This document shows positions 16,055 through 23,982 of a stretch of DNA of 64,000 bases, one piece after another. A program made the translations under genes and the position numbers. The stretch's first letter is position 1. Each line of letters opens with the position of its first letter. The stretch spans positions 4,030,001 through 4,094,000 of the forward strand of contig NZ_AP026866.1 in NCBI RefSeq assembly GCF_042849255.1, in the 5' to 3' direction. The notes beneath the pieces are model-generated. The model was not told the DNA's origin, ran no database searches, and worked only from the letters and a program-made list of their open reading frames with translations. The DNA is from Oceaniferula spumae. Lineage in GTDB: Bacteria > Verrucomicrobiota > Verrucomicrobiia > Verrucomicrobiales > Akkermansiaceae.

Positions 16055-17689
16055 ATGAGACTGAAGCTACTTCCTTTGATTTTGTTCCTGATCACCTTCG
16101 CGATGCCCGCGGTGCATGCTGCGGCCGACCCTGGTGCCAAGCCTGAATTCCTCCAGCGCATGGAGGAGTTCCCAGCCGAGGAAACCGCCTCTGAGATGTC
16201 CGGCATCTGGGAAAAAATCAGCTACCGCGCCTCAGAACAGCCGTTTCTTGTGGTGGCGAGTATCATTTTCCTGCTCGCCATTATCCATACCTTCTTCGCG
16301 GTTCCGCTGACGAAGTACTCCCACAAGCTGCAGCATGAGCACGATTCCATGATTCGCAAACAAAAGGAAGCAGCAGGGGAGTCTGCCAAAGCCGATGATA
16401 TGGTCAGCTTTAAGGCGACGTTTTTCCATTTCCTCGGAGAGATCGAAGCGATCTTCGGAATCTGGGTGTTAGTTCTCATCGCCGCCATCATCGGCTTCTA
16501 CGATGTCGAGACCGTGAAGAGCTACATCACCACGGTGAACTTCACCGAGCCGATGTTCGTGGTCATCATCATGGCGCTCGCTTCCACGCGCCCAGTGCTG
16601 CGTTTTGCCGAGAGTTGCCTCAGTTTCTTTGCCAAATGGGGTAAGGAAACGCCTTCCGCATGGTGGCTTTCCATTCTCATTGTCGCGCCGATCCTCGGTT
16701 CATTCATCACCGAGCCAGGTGCCATGACCATCGCTGCGATGTTGCTGGCGAAGAAGTTCTACAAGCTGAAGCCAAGTGCCAAGCTCGCCTACGGCACCCT
16801 CGGACTGCTGTTCGTTAATATTTCTGTCGGTGGCGTGCTGACGAACTTCGCAGCGCCACCAGTGCTGATGGTTGCCCAGAAATGGGGCCTGACCACACCG
16901 GAGATGTTCCTGCACTTTGGTGAAAAAGCGATCGCCGGTATCCTCCTGTCCACCGCTCTCTATTACGTTGTCTTCCGCAAGGAACTGGTCAGTCTGGCCG
17001 CTAAACTGGATGACCATGACGGCGATGGCAAAGGCGATTTGCAAGATGAACGCAGCCGCTCGATTCCGCTCTGGATCACTGTCACTCACCTGTTTTTCAT
17101 GGCTTGGACCGTGTTCTTCGCCCACACGCCGGCTTTGTTCGTCGGTGGATTCCTCTTCTTCCTGGCCTTCCGTCAGGGCACGGCACATCACCAGTTCAAT
17201 ATGCAGCTCAAGGGGCCTATTCTGGTGGGCTTCTTCCTCGCAGGACTTGTTATTCACGGAGGTCTGCAAGGCTGGTGGTTGGGGCCTATCATCACCAGCT
17301 TGGAGAAATTGCCGCTCTTTGTCGGTTCTGTAGTGCTGACATCATTCAATGATAACGCCGCGATTACCTTCCTCGCTAGCCAAGTTAGCGGACTAAGTGC
17401 GGACCTTAAATATGCTGTGCTCGCTGGTGCGGTATGTGGTGGTGGTCTCACCGTCATTGCCAATGCTCCCAACCCAGCTGGTCAGGCACTACTGAGTCGC
17501 TTCTTCGGCGATGGCGTTTCCCCCGGCAAATTGCTCATGGGTGCGTTCATCCCGACCGTGATTGTATCGATAGTGATGCTGCTATTCCCAGATCCGACAG
17601 TGAACGACATTTTCGATGAAGAAAAACCGGCTGTCGAAAAAGTGGAAGATGAACCGCAACGCGGCTTGGTCAGCCCGGAAGCTGAATAA
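16055..17689 (+). CDS. Putative Na+/H+ antiporter (PF07399-like)
   Basis: A 544-aa polytopic membrane protein with an N-terminal signal-like helix (MRLKLLPLILFLITFAMPA) and about twelve hydrophobic segments. It resembles the putative Na+/H+ antiporter family that includes APILGSFITEPGAMTIAAM and GVLTNFAAPPVLMVA type sequences, with a late FNDNAAITFLASQV helix. Charged residues inside the membrane segments (E in ITEPGAM, D in FNDNAA) fit cation exchange. A hydrophilic loop, DDHDGDGKGDLQDERSR, looks like a Ca2+-binding D-x-D-x-D-G loop. It lies 18 nt upstream of ribE, with no obvious functional link. Substrate is inferred from family only. Confidence 0.8.
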   Translation: MRLKLLPLILFLITFAMPAVHAAADPGAKPEFLQRMEEFPAEETASEMSGIWEKISYRASEQPFLVVASIIFLLAIIHTFFAVPLTKYSHKLQHEHDSMIRKQKEAAGESAKADDMVSFKATFFHFLGEIEAIFGIWVLVLIAAIIGFYDVETVKSYITTVNFTEPMFVVIIMALASTRPVLRFAESCLSFFAKWGKETPSAWWLSILIVAPILGSFITEPGAMTIAAMLLAKKFYKLKPSAKLAYGTLGLLFVNISVGGVLTNFAAPPVLMVAQKWGLTTPEMFLHFGEKAIAGILLSTALYYVVFRKELVSLAAKLDDHDGDGKGDLQDERSRSIPLWITVTHLFFMAWTVFFAHTPALFVGGFLFFLAFRQGTAHHQFNMQLKGPILVGFFLAGLVIHGGLQGWWLGPIITSLEKLPLFVGSVVLTSFNDNAAITFLASQVSGLSADLKYAVLAGAVCGGGLTVIANAPNPAGQALLSRFFGDGVSPGKLLMGAFIPTVIVSIVMLLFPDPTVNDIFDEEKPAVEKVEDEPQRGLVSPEAE

Positions 17690-17707
17690 TCATTCACTAC
17701 TAACAGA

Positions 17708-18301
17708 GTGTTCACCGGACTGATAGAAGCCACTGGCAAAGTGCTCTCGCTCGAATCGCGAGGTGAGCAGGCACGGCTGGTGCTCGAACTTCCCTTCGCC
17801 TCCGAGCTGGAAGACGGCGAGTCCGTAGCCATCAACGGCTGCTGTCTCACCGTGGTGGAATCAGACGCGACGTCAGCCAGCTTTGACATTCTCCGGCAGA
17901 CGCTGACCGTCACGTCCCTCGGTGGTCTGGAGGAAGGCTCGTTGGTAAATCTGGAACGCGCTATGCTGGCGGGCGGTCGCTTCGGCGGCCACTTCGTGCA
18001 AGGCCACGTCGATGCCACCGGCGAAATTCTCGATCTCTCACCGCACGGAAACGATCACCGCTTGGAAATCGCCCTGCCTCCGGAAATCCACCGCTTGTGC
18101 ATCGACAAAGGCTCACTCGCCATCGACGGCATCTCCCTGACCATCGCCGAGCTCACTGAAAGCAGCGCCGTGTTCTGGATCATCCCCCACACCTTGCAGG
18201 AAACCCACCTCCAGCAGGCGAAAGTAGGTCAGAAGGTCAACCTTGAAGCCGACGTCATCGCGAAGCACGTGGCGAAGTTGGTGGGTAGGACAGCTTTGTA
18301 A
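17708..18301 (+). CDS. ribE: Riboflavin synthase alpha chain
   Basis: A 197-aa enzyme that converts two molecules of 6,7-dimethyl-8-ribityllumazine into riboflavin. The start is GTG, and MFTGLIEATGKV is the family's N-terminal signature. Two lumazine-binding half-domains are visible: VAINGCCLTVV with GGRFGGHFVQGHVD in the first and DKGSLAIDGISLTI with WIIPHTLQET in the second. The last residues (VGRTAL) and the TAA stop are encoded inside a REP palindrome (18285-18381), so the natural C-terminus may have been altered when the repeat inserted. Confidence 0.95.
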   Translation: MFTGLIEATGKVLSLESRGEQARLVLELPFASELEDGESVAINGCCLTVVESDATSASFDILRQTLTVTSLGGLEEGSLVNLERAMLAGGRFGGHFVQGHVDATGEILDLSPHGNDHRLEIALPPEIHRLCIDKGSLAIDGISLTIAELTESSAVFWIIPHTLQETHLQQAKVGQKVNLEADVIAKHVAKLVGRTAL

Positions 18302-18381
18302 GCTGTCGGCTAGCCAAGGATTAATCAAGCCAAGCAGAATGTGTTCACCAAGTTTGCCGACAGCTTACAAAGCTGTCCTAC
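18285..18381. repeat. REP pair (BIME-like) B
   Basis: Two palindromes in inverted orientation. The left, GTAGGACAGCTTTGTAAGCT, has 8-bp arms GACAGCTT/AAGCTGTC around a TGT loop, and the right copy is its reverse complement, ending in GTCCTAC. About 40 nt separate them. The left palindrome contains the ribE stop codon (18299-18301), and the right one contains the stop codon of the adjacent transposase on the other strand (18365-18367). These are the best-conserved copies and flank the likely source transposase. Confidence 0.92.
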
Positions 18382-19009
18382 TCTGGTGATAATGAAACTC
18401 ACTCTCACGCAGGTTCTTGGGGTTGTTTTTTATGTATGCCTGAATGCGTTTTAACTGCGCCTCGTTCCGCACAATGTGATCGTAGGATTCCGGCTGCCAG
18501 AGTTTGCCTTCTCGTTGCATATGCTCATTGATTTTTCGTGAACTGAAACGTTTCCATGAGTGGAGTAGCTCACTGAGTTTCCAGCCATCCTGAGGTTTCA
18601 CTACCAAATACACGTGGTTCGGCATGATGATGAAATCTCCCAGGGTATATCGTTCGGCGTCGAAAAACAGCAGGGTGTCAGCGACGATTTTGGAGTTAGC
18701 CGGATCGCGCAGCGCACATTCTCCGTGGCATGCATCTAGCAAGTCATGGTATCCTTTCCAGAAGGTTTCGTTGTAGATTTTCCGTTGCTCTGGAGAGAGC
18801 TGTGACAAGATTTCTTGGAGAGGAAGGTCAACATCAAGGTTACGACTGCGTAACCAACGCATACGCTCTTCATTCCACTCGTCAAATTTCCCTTTAGGCA
18901 TGGAATCCGCCAATCGGAAGGTGATGAAGTAAGTGCAATCATTCTGCTCCCAGTGGGGCAGCTTCCGCTTGGATTTCTGAAGTTCTTCCGATGGCTCGAA
19001 GTCTTTCAT
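18365..19009 (-). CDS. REP-associated tyrosine transposase (RAYT, IS200-like)
   Basis: A 214-aa protein of the Y1 HUH-transposase group. Evidence: YFITFRLADSMP near the N-terminus, MPNHVYLVV (129-137) at the metal-site strand, a basic helix SWKRFSSRKINEH, WQPESYDHIVRN (171-182) and AYIKNNP (191-197) with the candidate catalytic Tyr. The gene is bounded on both sides by REP palindromes, the hallmark of RAYTs, which are single-copy host-domesticated enzymes acting on REP DNA. The canonical second His of the HUH motif is Tyr here (HVY). Start chosen at the ATG 19007-19009, just inside the flanking REP. The C-terminus SRTAL is read from REP sequence. Confidence 0.9.
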   Translation of the reverse strand: MKDFEPSEELQKSKRKLPHWEQNDCTYFITFRLADSMPKGKFDEWNEERMRWLRSRNLDVDLPLQEILSQLSPEQRKIYNETFWKGYHDLLDACHGECALRDPANSKIVADTLLFFDAERYTLGDFIIMPNHVYLVVKPQDGWKLSELLHSWKRFSSRKINEHMQREGKLWQPESYDHIVRNEAQLKRIQAYIKNNPKNLRESEFHYHQSRTAL

Positions 19010-19010
19010 C

Positions 19011-19085
19011 GTAAGACAGCTTTGTAAGCTGTCGACTACCCTAGCCAATTCCCAAGTTTGCCGACAGCTTAAAAAGCTGTCCTAC
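19011..19085. repeat. REP pair (BIME-like) C
   Basis: Inverted pair GTAAGACAGCTTTGTAAGCT and its partner ending GCTGTCCTAC with about 20 nt between. The left edge is 1 nt from the transposase start codon, and the right edge contains the folA stop (TAG at 19082-19084, minus strand). The right palindrome has one changed base in the loop region (AGCTTAAAAAGCTGT). Confidence 0.9.
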
Positions 19086-19555
19086 CTTCGATATCTCCGC
19101 AGCTCAAAGGTCTCGTATTTTTCCTCCACTTCCATGTGGGGGAACTGATCTTCGAACTTGGGCAGTTTGGTGTCGCCCGGATGGTTCTCGTAGACGTGGG
19201 AGACTAACATTTCATCGATCTGATCGAGGAACAGGGCGTAAACTTGGGCACCGCCGATGATGTAGACCTCTTGGTCCATGAGTTCGAGATTCTCCAGATC
19301 GGAAGGCGAGTGAATTACTTCGGCTCCTTCTGCTGACCAATGTTGATCTCTTGTTAGGACGATGTTCTGTCGTTTTGGCAGAGGTTTGCCAATCGAGTCC
19401 CATGTCTTGCGACCCATCACAATCGGATGTCCGGTGGTGTATTTTTTGAAGACCTTGAGATCCTCTGGTAAATGCCAAGGCAGGCCACCGTCTTTGCCGA
19501 TGATTCGCTCCGGAGTCATGGCGACCATGGCGATGAGTTTGATGTTTTGAGACAT
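19082..19555 (-). CDS. folA: Dihydrofolate reductase
   Basis: A 157-aa enzyme that reduces dihydrofolate to tetrahydrofolate with NADPH. The sequence shows IAMVAMTPERIIGKDGGLPW (cofactor and Met20-type loop), HLPEDLKVFK (the acidic substrate residue), GHPIVMGRKTWDSIGKPLP and the VYIIGGAQVY nucleotide-binding strand. The frame stays open upstream to 19624, but that part is REP sequence, so MSQNIKLIAM at 19555 is the start. The neighbour thyA makes dihydrofolate from methylene-tetrahydrofolate, so the two form a dTMP cycle pair, here separated by a REP. The stop codon is supplied by REP pair C. Confidence 0.95.
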   Translation of the reverse strand: MSQNIKLIAMVAMTPERIIGKDGGLPWHLPEDLKVFKKYTTGHPIVMGRKTWDSIGKPLPKRQNIVLTRDQHWSAEGAEVIHSPSDLENLELMDQEVYIIGGAQVYALFLDQIDEMLVSHVYENHPGDTKLPKFEDQFPHMEVEEKYETFELRRYRR

Positions 19556-19591
19556 GAGTGGCGATTGGTGCTTGGCTTGATGTTTCCTTGG

Positions 19592-19620
19592 GTTGCCGAC
19601 AGCTTGCAAAGCTGTCCTAC
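19592..19620. repeat. Single REP palindrome D
   Basis: One palindrome, GCCGACAGCTTGCAAAGCTG followed by TCCTAC, in the folA-thyA gap. It contains the thyA stop codon TAG (19617-19619, minus strand). Unlike A-C it has no inverted partner. Confidence 0.88.
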
Positions 19621-20426
19621 ACACTTACCGCAGCCTTGATGTGTGGATCGGGATTGTAGTCGCGTAGTTCGAAGTCTTCGAAGGTGAAGGCGTAGATGTC
19701 ATTGACTTCTGGGTTGACCCACATGGTGGGGAGGTCTTTGGGCGTGCGTTCTAACTGGAGCTTCGCCTGATCGAGGTGGTTCTGATAGAGGTGCAGGTCG
19801 CCGAAGGTGTGCACGAAGTCGCGGGCCTCGTAGCCGCAGACTTGCGCTACCATCATGGTGAGCAGGGCGTAGGAGGCGATGTTGAAAGGGACGCCTAAAA
19901 AGAGATCGGCGCTGCGCTGGTAGAGCTGGCAGGAGAGGCCGGGTTTTTCACTGCCGATGTCGTGCACGTAGAACTGGAACAGCATGTGGCAGGGGGGGAG
20001 GGCCATCTTGTCGACCTTGCCGACGTTCCATGCCGAGACCAGGTGGCGGCGGGAGTGGGGATTGTTTTTCAGACCATCAATGAGGCGCTCGATCTGATCG
20101 ATCACCTCGCCATCGTCACCTTCCCAGGCACGCCATTGCTGGCCATATACCGGGCCGAGTTCGCCATTTTCGTCCGCCCATTCGTCCCAGATGCGGACGC
20201 CGTTTTCCTTGAGATAGGCGATGTTGGTATCGCCTTTGAGGAACCAGAGGAGCTCGTGAATGATGGAGCGAAGATGGAGCTTCTTGGTGGTCAGGCAGGG
20301 GAATCCTTCGCGCAGATCGTAGCGAGCTTGCCGACCGAAAACGGAGAGAGTTCCGGTTCCGGTGCGATCGGTGCGCGATTCACCGTTTTCGAGCACATCG
20401 GTGAGGAGATCGTGATACTGCTGCAT
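19617..20426 (-). CDS. thyA: Thymidylate synthase
   Basis: A 269-aa enzyme converting dUMP to dTMP with methylene-tetrahydrofolate. Signatures: SRTDRTGTGTLSVFG (phosphate-binding Arg loop), HELLWFLKGDTNI, the catalytic-Cys segment ALPPCHMLFQFYV, QRSADLFLGVPFNIASYALL and HLYQNHLDQA. Start taken at the ATG 20424-20426 (MQQYHDLL); the longer frame to 20597 gives no family sequence. It is adjacent to folA. The C-terminus AAVSV with stop TAG abuts REP palindrome D, so the last codons are set by the repeat edge. Confidence 0.97.
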   Translation of the reverse strand: MQQYHDLLTDVLENGESRTDRTGTGTLSVFGRQARYDLREGFPCLTTKKLHLRSIIHELLWFLKGDTNIAYLKENGVRIWDEWADENGELGPVYGQQWRAWEGDDGEVIDQIERLIDGLKNNPHSRRHLVSAWNVGKVDKMALPPCHMLFQFYVHDIGSEKPGLSCQLYQRSADLFLGVPFNIASYALLTMMVAQVCGYEARDFVHTFGDLHLYQNHLDQAKLQLERTPKDLPTMWVNPEVNDIYAFTFEDFELRDYNPDPHIKAAVSV

Positions 20427-20613
20427 GGGGTTTAGAGTGCAGATACCAGACTCAAGAATCAAGACTGATTCGTCATCGGAGAGGAAGAGGCACGTGTTTG
20501 ATGCTTGACCACCAAAGGGGCGGCTGATGATATGTGCACCAGACCAATGTATTTCGCTATTTCTTCGCACCTTGTGAGGTAGCCAGCAGGAATACAATCA
20601 CGATCAATCACTG

Positions 20614-21312
20614 ATGAAACCAAAAACATTACCATCACTTCTCGCCGCTGCTGTCATCGGCATCGGAACGAGCCAAGGCGCTGTGTTAGTCAATTGGGAT
20701 TTTAGTGGCTTGGACTGGCGCAGCTCTGGAAGCACCGGACTAGTTACGAACGATCTCGCTCCCAATCCTATCCTACTTGCGGCATCATCGAATGCCTTGG
20801 CTGGACTCAGCTCGACCGATTTGACTCCGTCTGCGAGTTTGAGAGTCGTTGTCAATAATACAACCGCTGCTGGCGAAGCTGACATCCGCGATTTCGACTT
20901 CAGTGGCGATGGGACTAACGACAACTATGTGGAATTTACTTTAACCGCTGATGTCGCTGGCACGTTGAATGTCGACAGTATCTCAGTCTCCCAATGGCGC
21001 AACGGTGCTGGTGCTGCAGACGGCATGGCGTTTGATGTCAGTGTTAATGGGGGAGTTTTCTCGCTATACGATGCAGTCCAAGTCGATGCAAACTCTGGTA
21101 GTGGACCCTCTTTTGATACCTTCACGTTCAATGAGGCTATTGTTGGTGCGGACACGGTGGCGATCCGCTTCACACCACGTGCAGTGAATGAGGGATCGAC
21201 TGGAAACATCCACGTCAACAATATCCAAGTGAACGGAAGTGTTCCTGAGCCTAGTTCGCTGGCGCTGATTGGCTTGGGTGGCTTTGCGCTTCTGCTTCGT
21301 CGGCGCGCTTGA
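20614..21312 (+). CDS. PEP-CTERM sorting domain exported protein
   Basis: A 232-aa secreted protein. The N-terminus is a signal peptide (MKPKTLPSLLAAAVIGIG, cleavage near TSQGA) and the C-terminus is VPEPSSLALIGLGGFALLLR followed by RRA: a PEP motif, a hydrophobic helix and a basic tail, as in PEP-CTERM proteins processed by exosortase. The mature part is Thr/Asn/Asp-rich and predicted beta, including DFDFSGDGTNDNYVEFTL. No exosortase lies in the window. The function of the mature domain is unknown; a surface or extracellular matrix role is the usual context. Confidence 0.85.
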   Translation: MKPKTLPSLLAAAVIGIGTSQGAVLVNWDFSGLDWRSSGSTGLVTNDLAPNPILLAASSNALAGLSSTDLTPSASLRVVVNNTTAAGEADIRDFDFSGDGTNDNYVEFTLTADVAGTLNVDSISVSQWRNGAGAADGMAFDVSVNGGVFSLYDAVQVDANSGSGPSFDTFTFNEAIVGADTVAIRFTPRAVNEGSTGNIHVNNIQVNGSVPEPSSLALIGLGGFALLLRRRA

Positions 21313-21346
21313 GCGTTTGACGCTATCTCACTGAGATTTTTAATTT

Positions 21347-21380
21347 CGCCGACTAGGTTACTGCCTGGTCGGCGTTTTCT
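21347..21380 (+). terminator. Rho-independent terminator after the PEP-CTERM gene
   Basis: Hairpin with 11-bp arms CGCCGACTAGG and CCTGGTCGGCG (one G-T pair) and a 6-nt loop, followed by TTTTCTT. It starts 35 nt after the stop codon. Confidence 0.75.
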
Positions 21381-21400
21381 TATCATTTTGCCACGACATG

Positions 21401-21805
21401 TCAGTCATTGCGACTGGGTGGCTTGCGGAGGTTTTTCTTATTGGCGTGCTTGGTTTTGTCATCGAGCATGCGGTTCTTGGCTCGGCGCGAGCGGCGGCGT
21501 TTTTGGCGGCGGATTTTTTCCTGCGCTTGTTTTCTGGCGGACTTTCTGCCGTCGCGTTTTTCCTCAAGGCGTTCGCAGAGTTCGCGTCGGGCGATGTAGC
21601 GGTTGAGTTCGCGCGACCGCTGCTGCTGGCATTTCACCTCGATGCCGGTTGGCTCGTGTTTGAGGTAAACGCAGGAGGCTGTCTTGTTGATTTTCTGACC
21701 GCCGCTGCCGCTGCCCTGAATGAATTTTTCCGTCAGGGTCTCCTCGGTGATGCCGAGTCCGACCATGCGGGCTTCAAGGGCTGCGATTTTTTCAGGGGAG
21801 GGCAA
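21401..21805 (-). CDS. GGQ-motif peptidyl-tRNA hydrolase (release-factor-like, ArfB/PrfH type)
   Basis: A 134-aa protein that keeps only the peptidyl-tRNA hydrolysis domain of class I release factors. FIQGSGSGGQKINKTASCVY carries the GGQ catalytic loop. The segment HEPTGIEVKCQQQRSRELN follows the usual domain 3 fold. The C-terminal 45 residues are strongly basic (KSARKQAQEKIRRQKRRRSR), as expected for a tail that enters the ribosomal mRNA channel in ArfB-like rescue factors. No codon-recognition domain is present, so a role in rescuing stalled ribosomes is likely rather than normal termination. Confidence 0.85.
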   Translation of the reverse strand: MPSPEKIAALEARMVGLGITEETLTEKFIQGSGSGGQKINKTASCVYLKHEPTGIEVKCQQQRSRELNRYIARRELCERLEEKRDGRKSARKQAQEKIRRQKRRRSRRAKNRMLDDKTKHANKKNLRKPPSRND

Positions 21806-21844
21806 TGAATGAACGAATGGAGGATTTAGAAATGAGGAGTGGGG

Positions 21845-22615
21845 TTAAATCGAGTTGATGTATCCTCGCACGGCTCGGGAAATTTCGCCAGCGACATCCG
21901 CTCTTTGGGTGGCGAAGGGGGGAACGAACCATGGGTAGGAGCCAACGACATCGGTGATGACGGCGACTTCGCCATCGCAGGTTTGTTCCTGATCCTTACC
22001 CTTGCAGCCGATTCCGATGGTTGGGATTTCGAGGGTGTGGGTGATTTTTTTCGCGAGTTCCGGAACAACGCTTTCTAACACAATGGCGAAACAACCAGCT
22101 TCCTGCAGAGCGAGTGCGCCTTCGAGGATGGCGTCTGACTCCTTGGCGGTTTTGCCTTTTTTCTTATAGCCGCCTTCTTCTAGCACTCGTTGTGGCAGCA
22201 TGCCGTGATGGCCGATGACTGGGATGCCTGCTGCTACGATGGCGCGGACTTTGTCGACTTGATTGATGCCACCTTCAAGTTTCACCACGTCTGCTCCAGC
22301 CTCTACCAGCTGGCGGGCTGAGGCCACGGCTTGTTCGGGCGTGTCATAGCTGTGAATGGGCATGTCACCGATGATCAGTGAGTTCTTAACACCACGTGCC
22401 ACGGCGGCGGTGTGATGCACCATCATGTCCAAGGTGACGTGGGTGGTATCGGGAAATCCTAACATCACCATGCCAAGCGAATCTCCTACGAGGATGACGT
22501 CCACTCCGGCTTCGTCTAACAATCGACCAGTGGGGTAGTCATAGGCCGTGAGCATGGAGATGGGGCGCTGACTTTTCAGCGCGCGGATGGCATCGGCTTT
22601 TTGCACGGAGTTCAC
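21845..22615 (-). CDS. panB: 3-methyl-2-oxobutanoate hydroxymethyltransferase
   Basis: A 256-aa enzyme making ketopantoate from 2-oxoisovalerate and methylene-tetrahydrofolate, the first step of pantothenate synthesis. Family signatures: ISMLTAYDYPTGRLLDEAGV, VILVGDSLGMVMLGF (metal-binding Asp), AVARGVKNSLIIGDMP and KLEGG. The start is GTG at 22615. It is 21 nt downstream of folK on the same strand. panD, another step of the pathway, lies at 56927 in this window; panC is not seen here. Confidence 0.96.
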   Translation of the reverse strand: MNSVQKADAIRALKSQRPISMLTAYDYPTGRLLDEAGVDVILVGDSLGMVMLGFPDTTHVTLDMMVHHTAAVARGVKNSLIIGDMPIHSYDTPEQAVASARQLVEAGADVVKLEGGINQVDKVRAIVAAGIPVIGHHGMLPQRVLEEGGYKKKGKTAKESDAILEGALALQEAGCFAIVLESVVPELAKKITHTLEIPTIGIGCKGKDQEQTCDGEVAVITDVVGSYPWFVPPFATQRADVAGEISRAVRGYINSI

Positions 22616-22636
22616 GGTGATGTTGGTCGAGGATGA

Positions 22637-23149
22637 TTACCAGTCTGACTGAACCAGCGACAGTGGTGGCTCATCTGAGTCAAGGTGGTGGAGGTGCTCT
22701 GCAATGGTCGCTTTGTCACCGGGTAGGATGAGCTGTGGGCGGATGTCAGCGAGTGGCTGCAGCACGAATCGTCTGGAGGTCATTTCCGGATGGGGCACGT
22801 TGAGGATGGTGTCCTTGATGGTCTCGTTTCCGAAATAGAGGATGTCGACGTCAATGATGCGCGGAGCATTTTCCTGATAGACGATGCCTCGGCCGAGGTG
22901 AAACTCGATGCCTTGGGTGTATTCTAGCAGTTGATAGGGGGTTCCAATGTAATCGATCTCCAGAACGGTGTTAAAGAAATCTGGCGACTCCGGCGGACAA
23001 TTGACAGGCTCGGACTGATAGACAGGAGCCTGCGTGTAGTTTGCATCGTTCTCCGGCATGAGCTTGAGCAGCATGTCTCTGGCCACTTGAAGGTGGGTCA
23101 GTCGGTTTCCGAGATTGGAACCGAGGGCTATGCCTACGCGGTTGGCCAT
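22637..23149 (-). CDS. folK: 2-amino-4-hydroxy-6-hydroxymethyldihydropteridine pyrophosphokinase
   Basis: A 170-aa HPPK that pyrophosphorylates hydroxymethyldihydropterin in folate synthesis. The N-terminal GIALGSNLGNR, the FFNTVLEI segment and the signature APRIIDVDILYFGNETI (RxIDxDIL with Mg-binding Asp pair) are diagnostic. VPHPEMTSRRFVLQPLADI is the conserved C-terminal substrate loop. It sits between panB and dapB in a co-oriented biosynthetic run, with 26 nt to dapB. Confidence 0.96.
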   Translation of the reverse strand: MANRVGIALGSNLGNRLTHLQVARDMLLKLMPENDANYTQAPVYQSEPVNCPPESPDFFNTVLEIDYIGTPYQLLEYTQGIEFHLGRGIVYQENAPRIIDVDILYFGNETIKDTILNVPHPEMTSRRFVLQPLADIRPQLILPGDKATIAEHLHHLDSDEPPLSLVQSDW

Positions 23150-23175
23150 TTTGTTCAGAGGTCAGGGATCGGGAC

Positions 23176-23913
23176 TTACTGCAGTCCGAGGACGTCTTGC
23201 ATGTCGTAGAGACCAGCAGGTTGGTCCTGGAGCCAGACAGCGGCGCGGACGGCACCAGAGGCGAAGGTCATACGGCTGGACGCCTTGTGGGTGAGTTCGA
23301 CGCGTTCGCCATCGGCGGCAAACATGACGGTGTGATCGCCTACGACATCACCGCCGCGGAGGGTGTGCATGCCGATTTCCTGACTAGGGCGGGCGCCGAT
23401 GTTGCCGACACGACCGTGGGCGACATCGTCTTCGTAGCTGGTGTTAGTTTCCTCGTTGAGGATTTCTAACAACCTGCGAGCGGTGCCGGATGGTGCGTCG
23501 ATCTTATGGCGGTGGTGCATTTCCGTGACTTCGATATCAAAGCGGTCATTGCCGAGAATCTGCGCGGCTTTGCGTGTGAGGTAGAAGAGGGTGTTGACGC
23601 CGACAGAGAAGTTCGGGGCGAAGACGATGGGTAATTTCTTGGAAGCCTCGACAATGCGGGCGCGTTCCTCATCGGTGTGGCCAGTGGTTCCGATTACCAA
23701 GGCGGTGTTAGAGGCGAGGGCGGCATCGAGGACTTCGCTGGTGAAGTGGTGCACGGTAAAGTCGATGGCGGCATCGACATCTGCAAATGCGGCAGCGAGA
23801 TCGTCTCCGGCATCGTGCGTGCTGGTGACTTCGGTATCCGGGTTTTCATTTCCTGCTTCGACGAGTGTCTGGCCCATGCGGCCGCTGCGTCCTGTGATGA
23901 GAAGTTTGGTCAT
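23176..23913 (-). CDS. dapB: 4-hydroxy-tetrahydrodipicolinate reductase
   Basis: A 245-aa NAD(P)H-dependent enzyme of the diaminopimelate/lysine pathway, acting on the DapA product. It begins with the Rossmann motif LLITGRSGRMGQTLVEA. Further motifs are LVIGTTGHTDEE, APNFSVGVNTLFYL and EMHHRHKIDAPSGTARRL, which carries the catalytic His-His and Lys. dapA is two genes away on the same strand, with a toxin-antitoxin pair between. Confidence 0.96.
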   Translation of the reverse strand: MTKLLITGRSGRMGQTLVEAGNENPDTEVTSTHDAGDDLAAAFADVDAAIDFTVHHFTSEVLDAALASNTALVIGTTGHTDEERARIVEASKKLPIVFAPNFSVGVNTLFYLTRKAAQILGNDRFDIEVTEMHHRHKIDAPSGTARRLLEILNEETNTSYEDDVAHGRVGNIGARPSQEIGMHTLRGGDVVGDHTVMFAADGERVELTHKASSRMTFASGAVRAAVWLQDQPAGLYDMQDVLGLQ

Positions 23914-23982
23914 TGGAGTGTTGTTGTTAGGAAGTTGGGATTGGGAAATAGAGTAGAGTGTGGCTCTGGGGAGCCGCGCTGA

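Noticed and set aside
16700..17269. A 189-aa minus-strand frame opposite the antiporter
   Set aside because: Antisense to conserved membrane-protein code; His/Gln-rich random composition and no motif.
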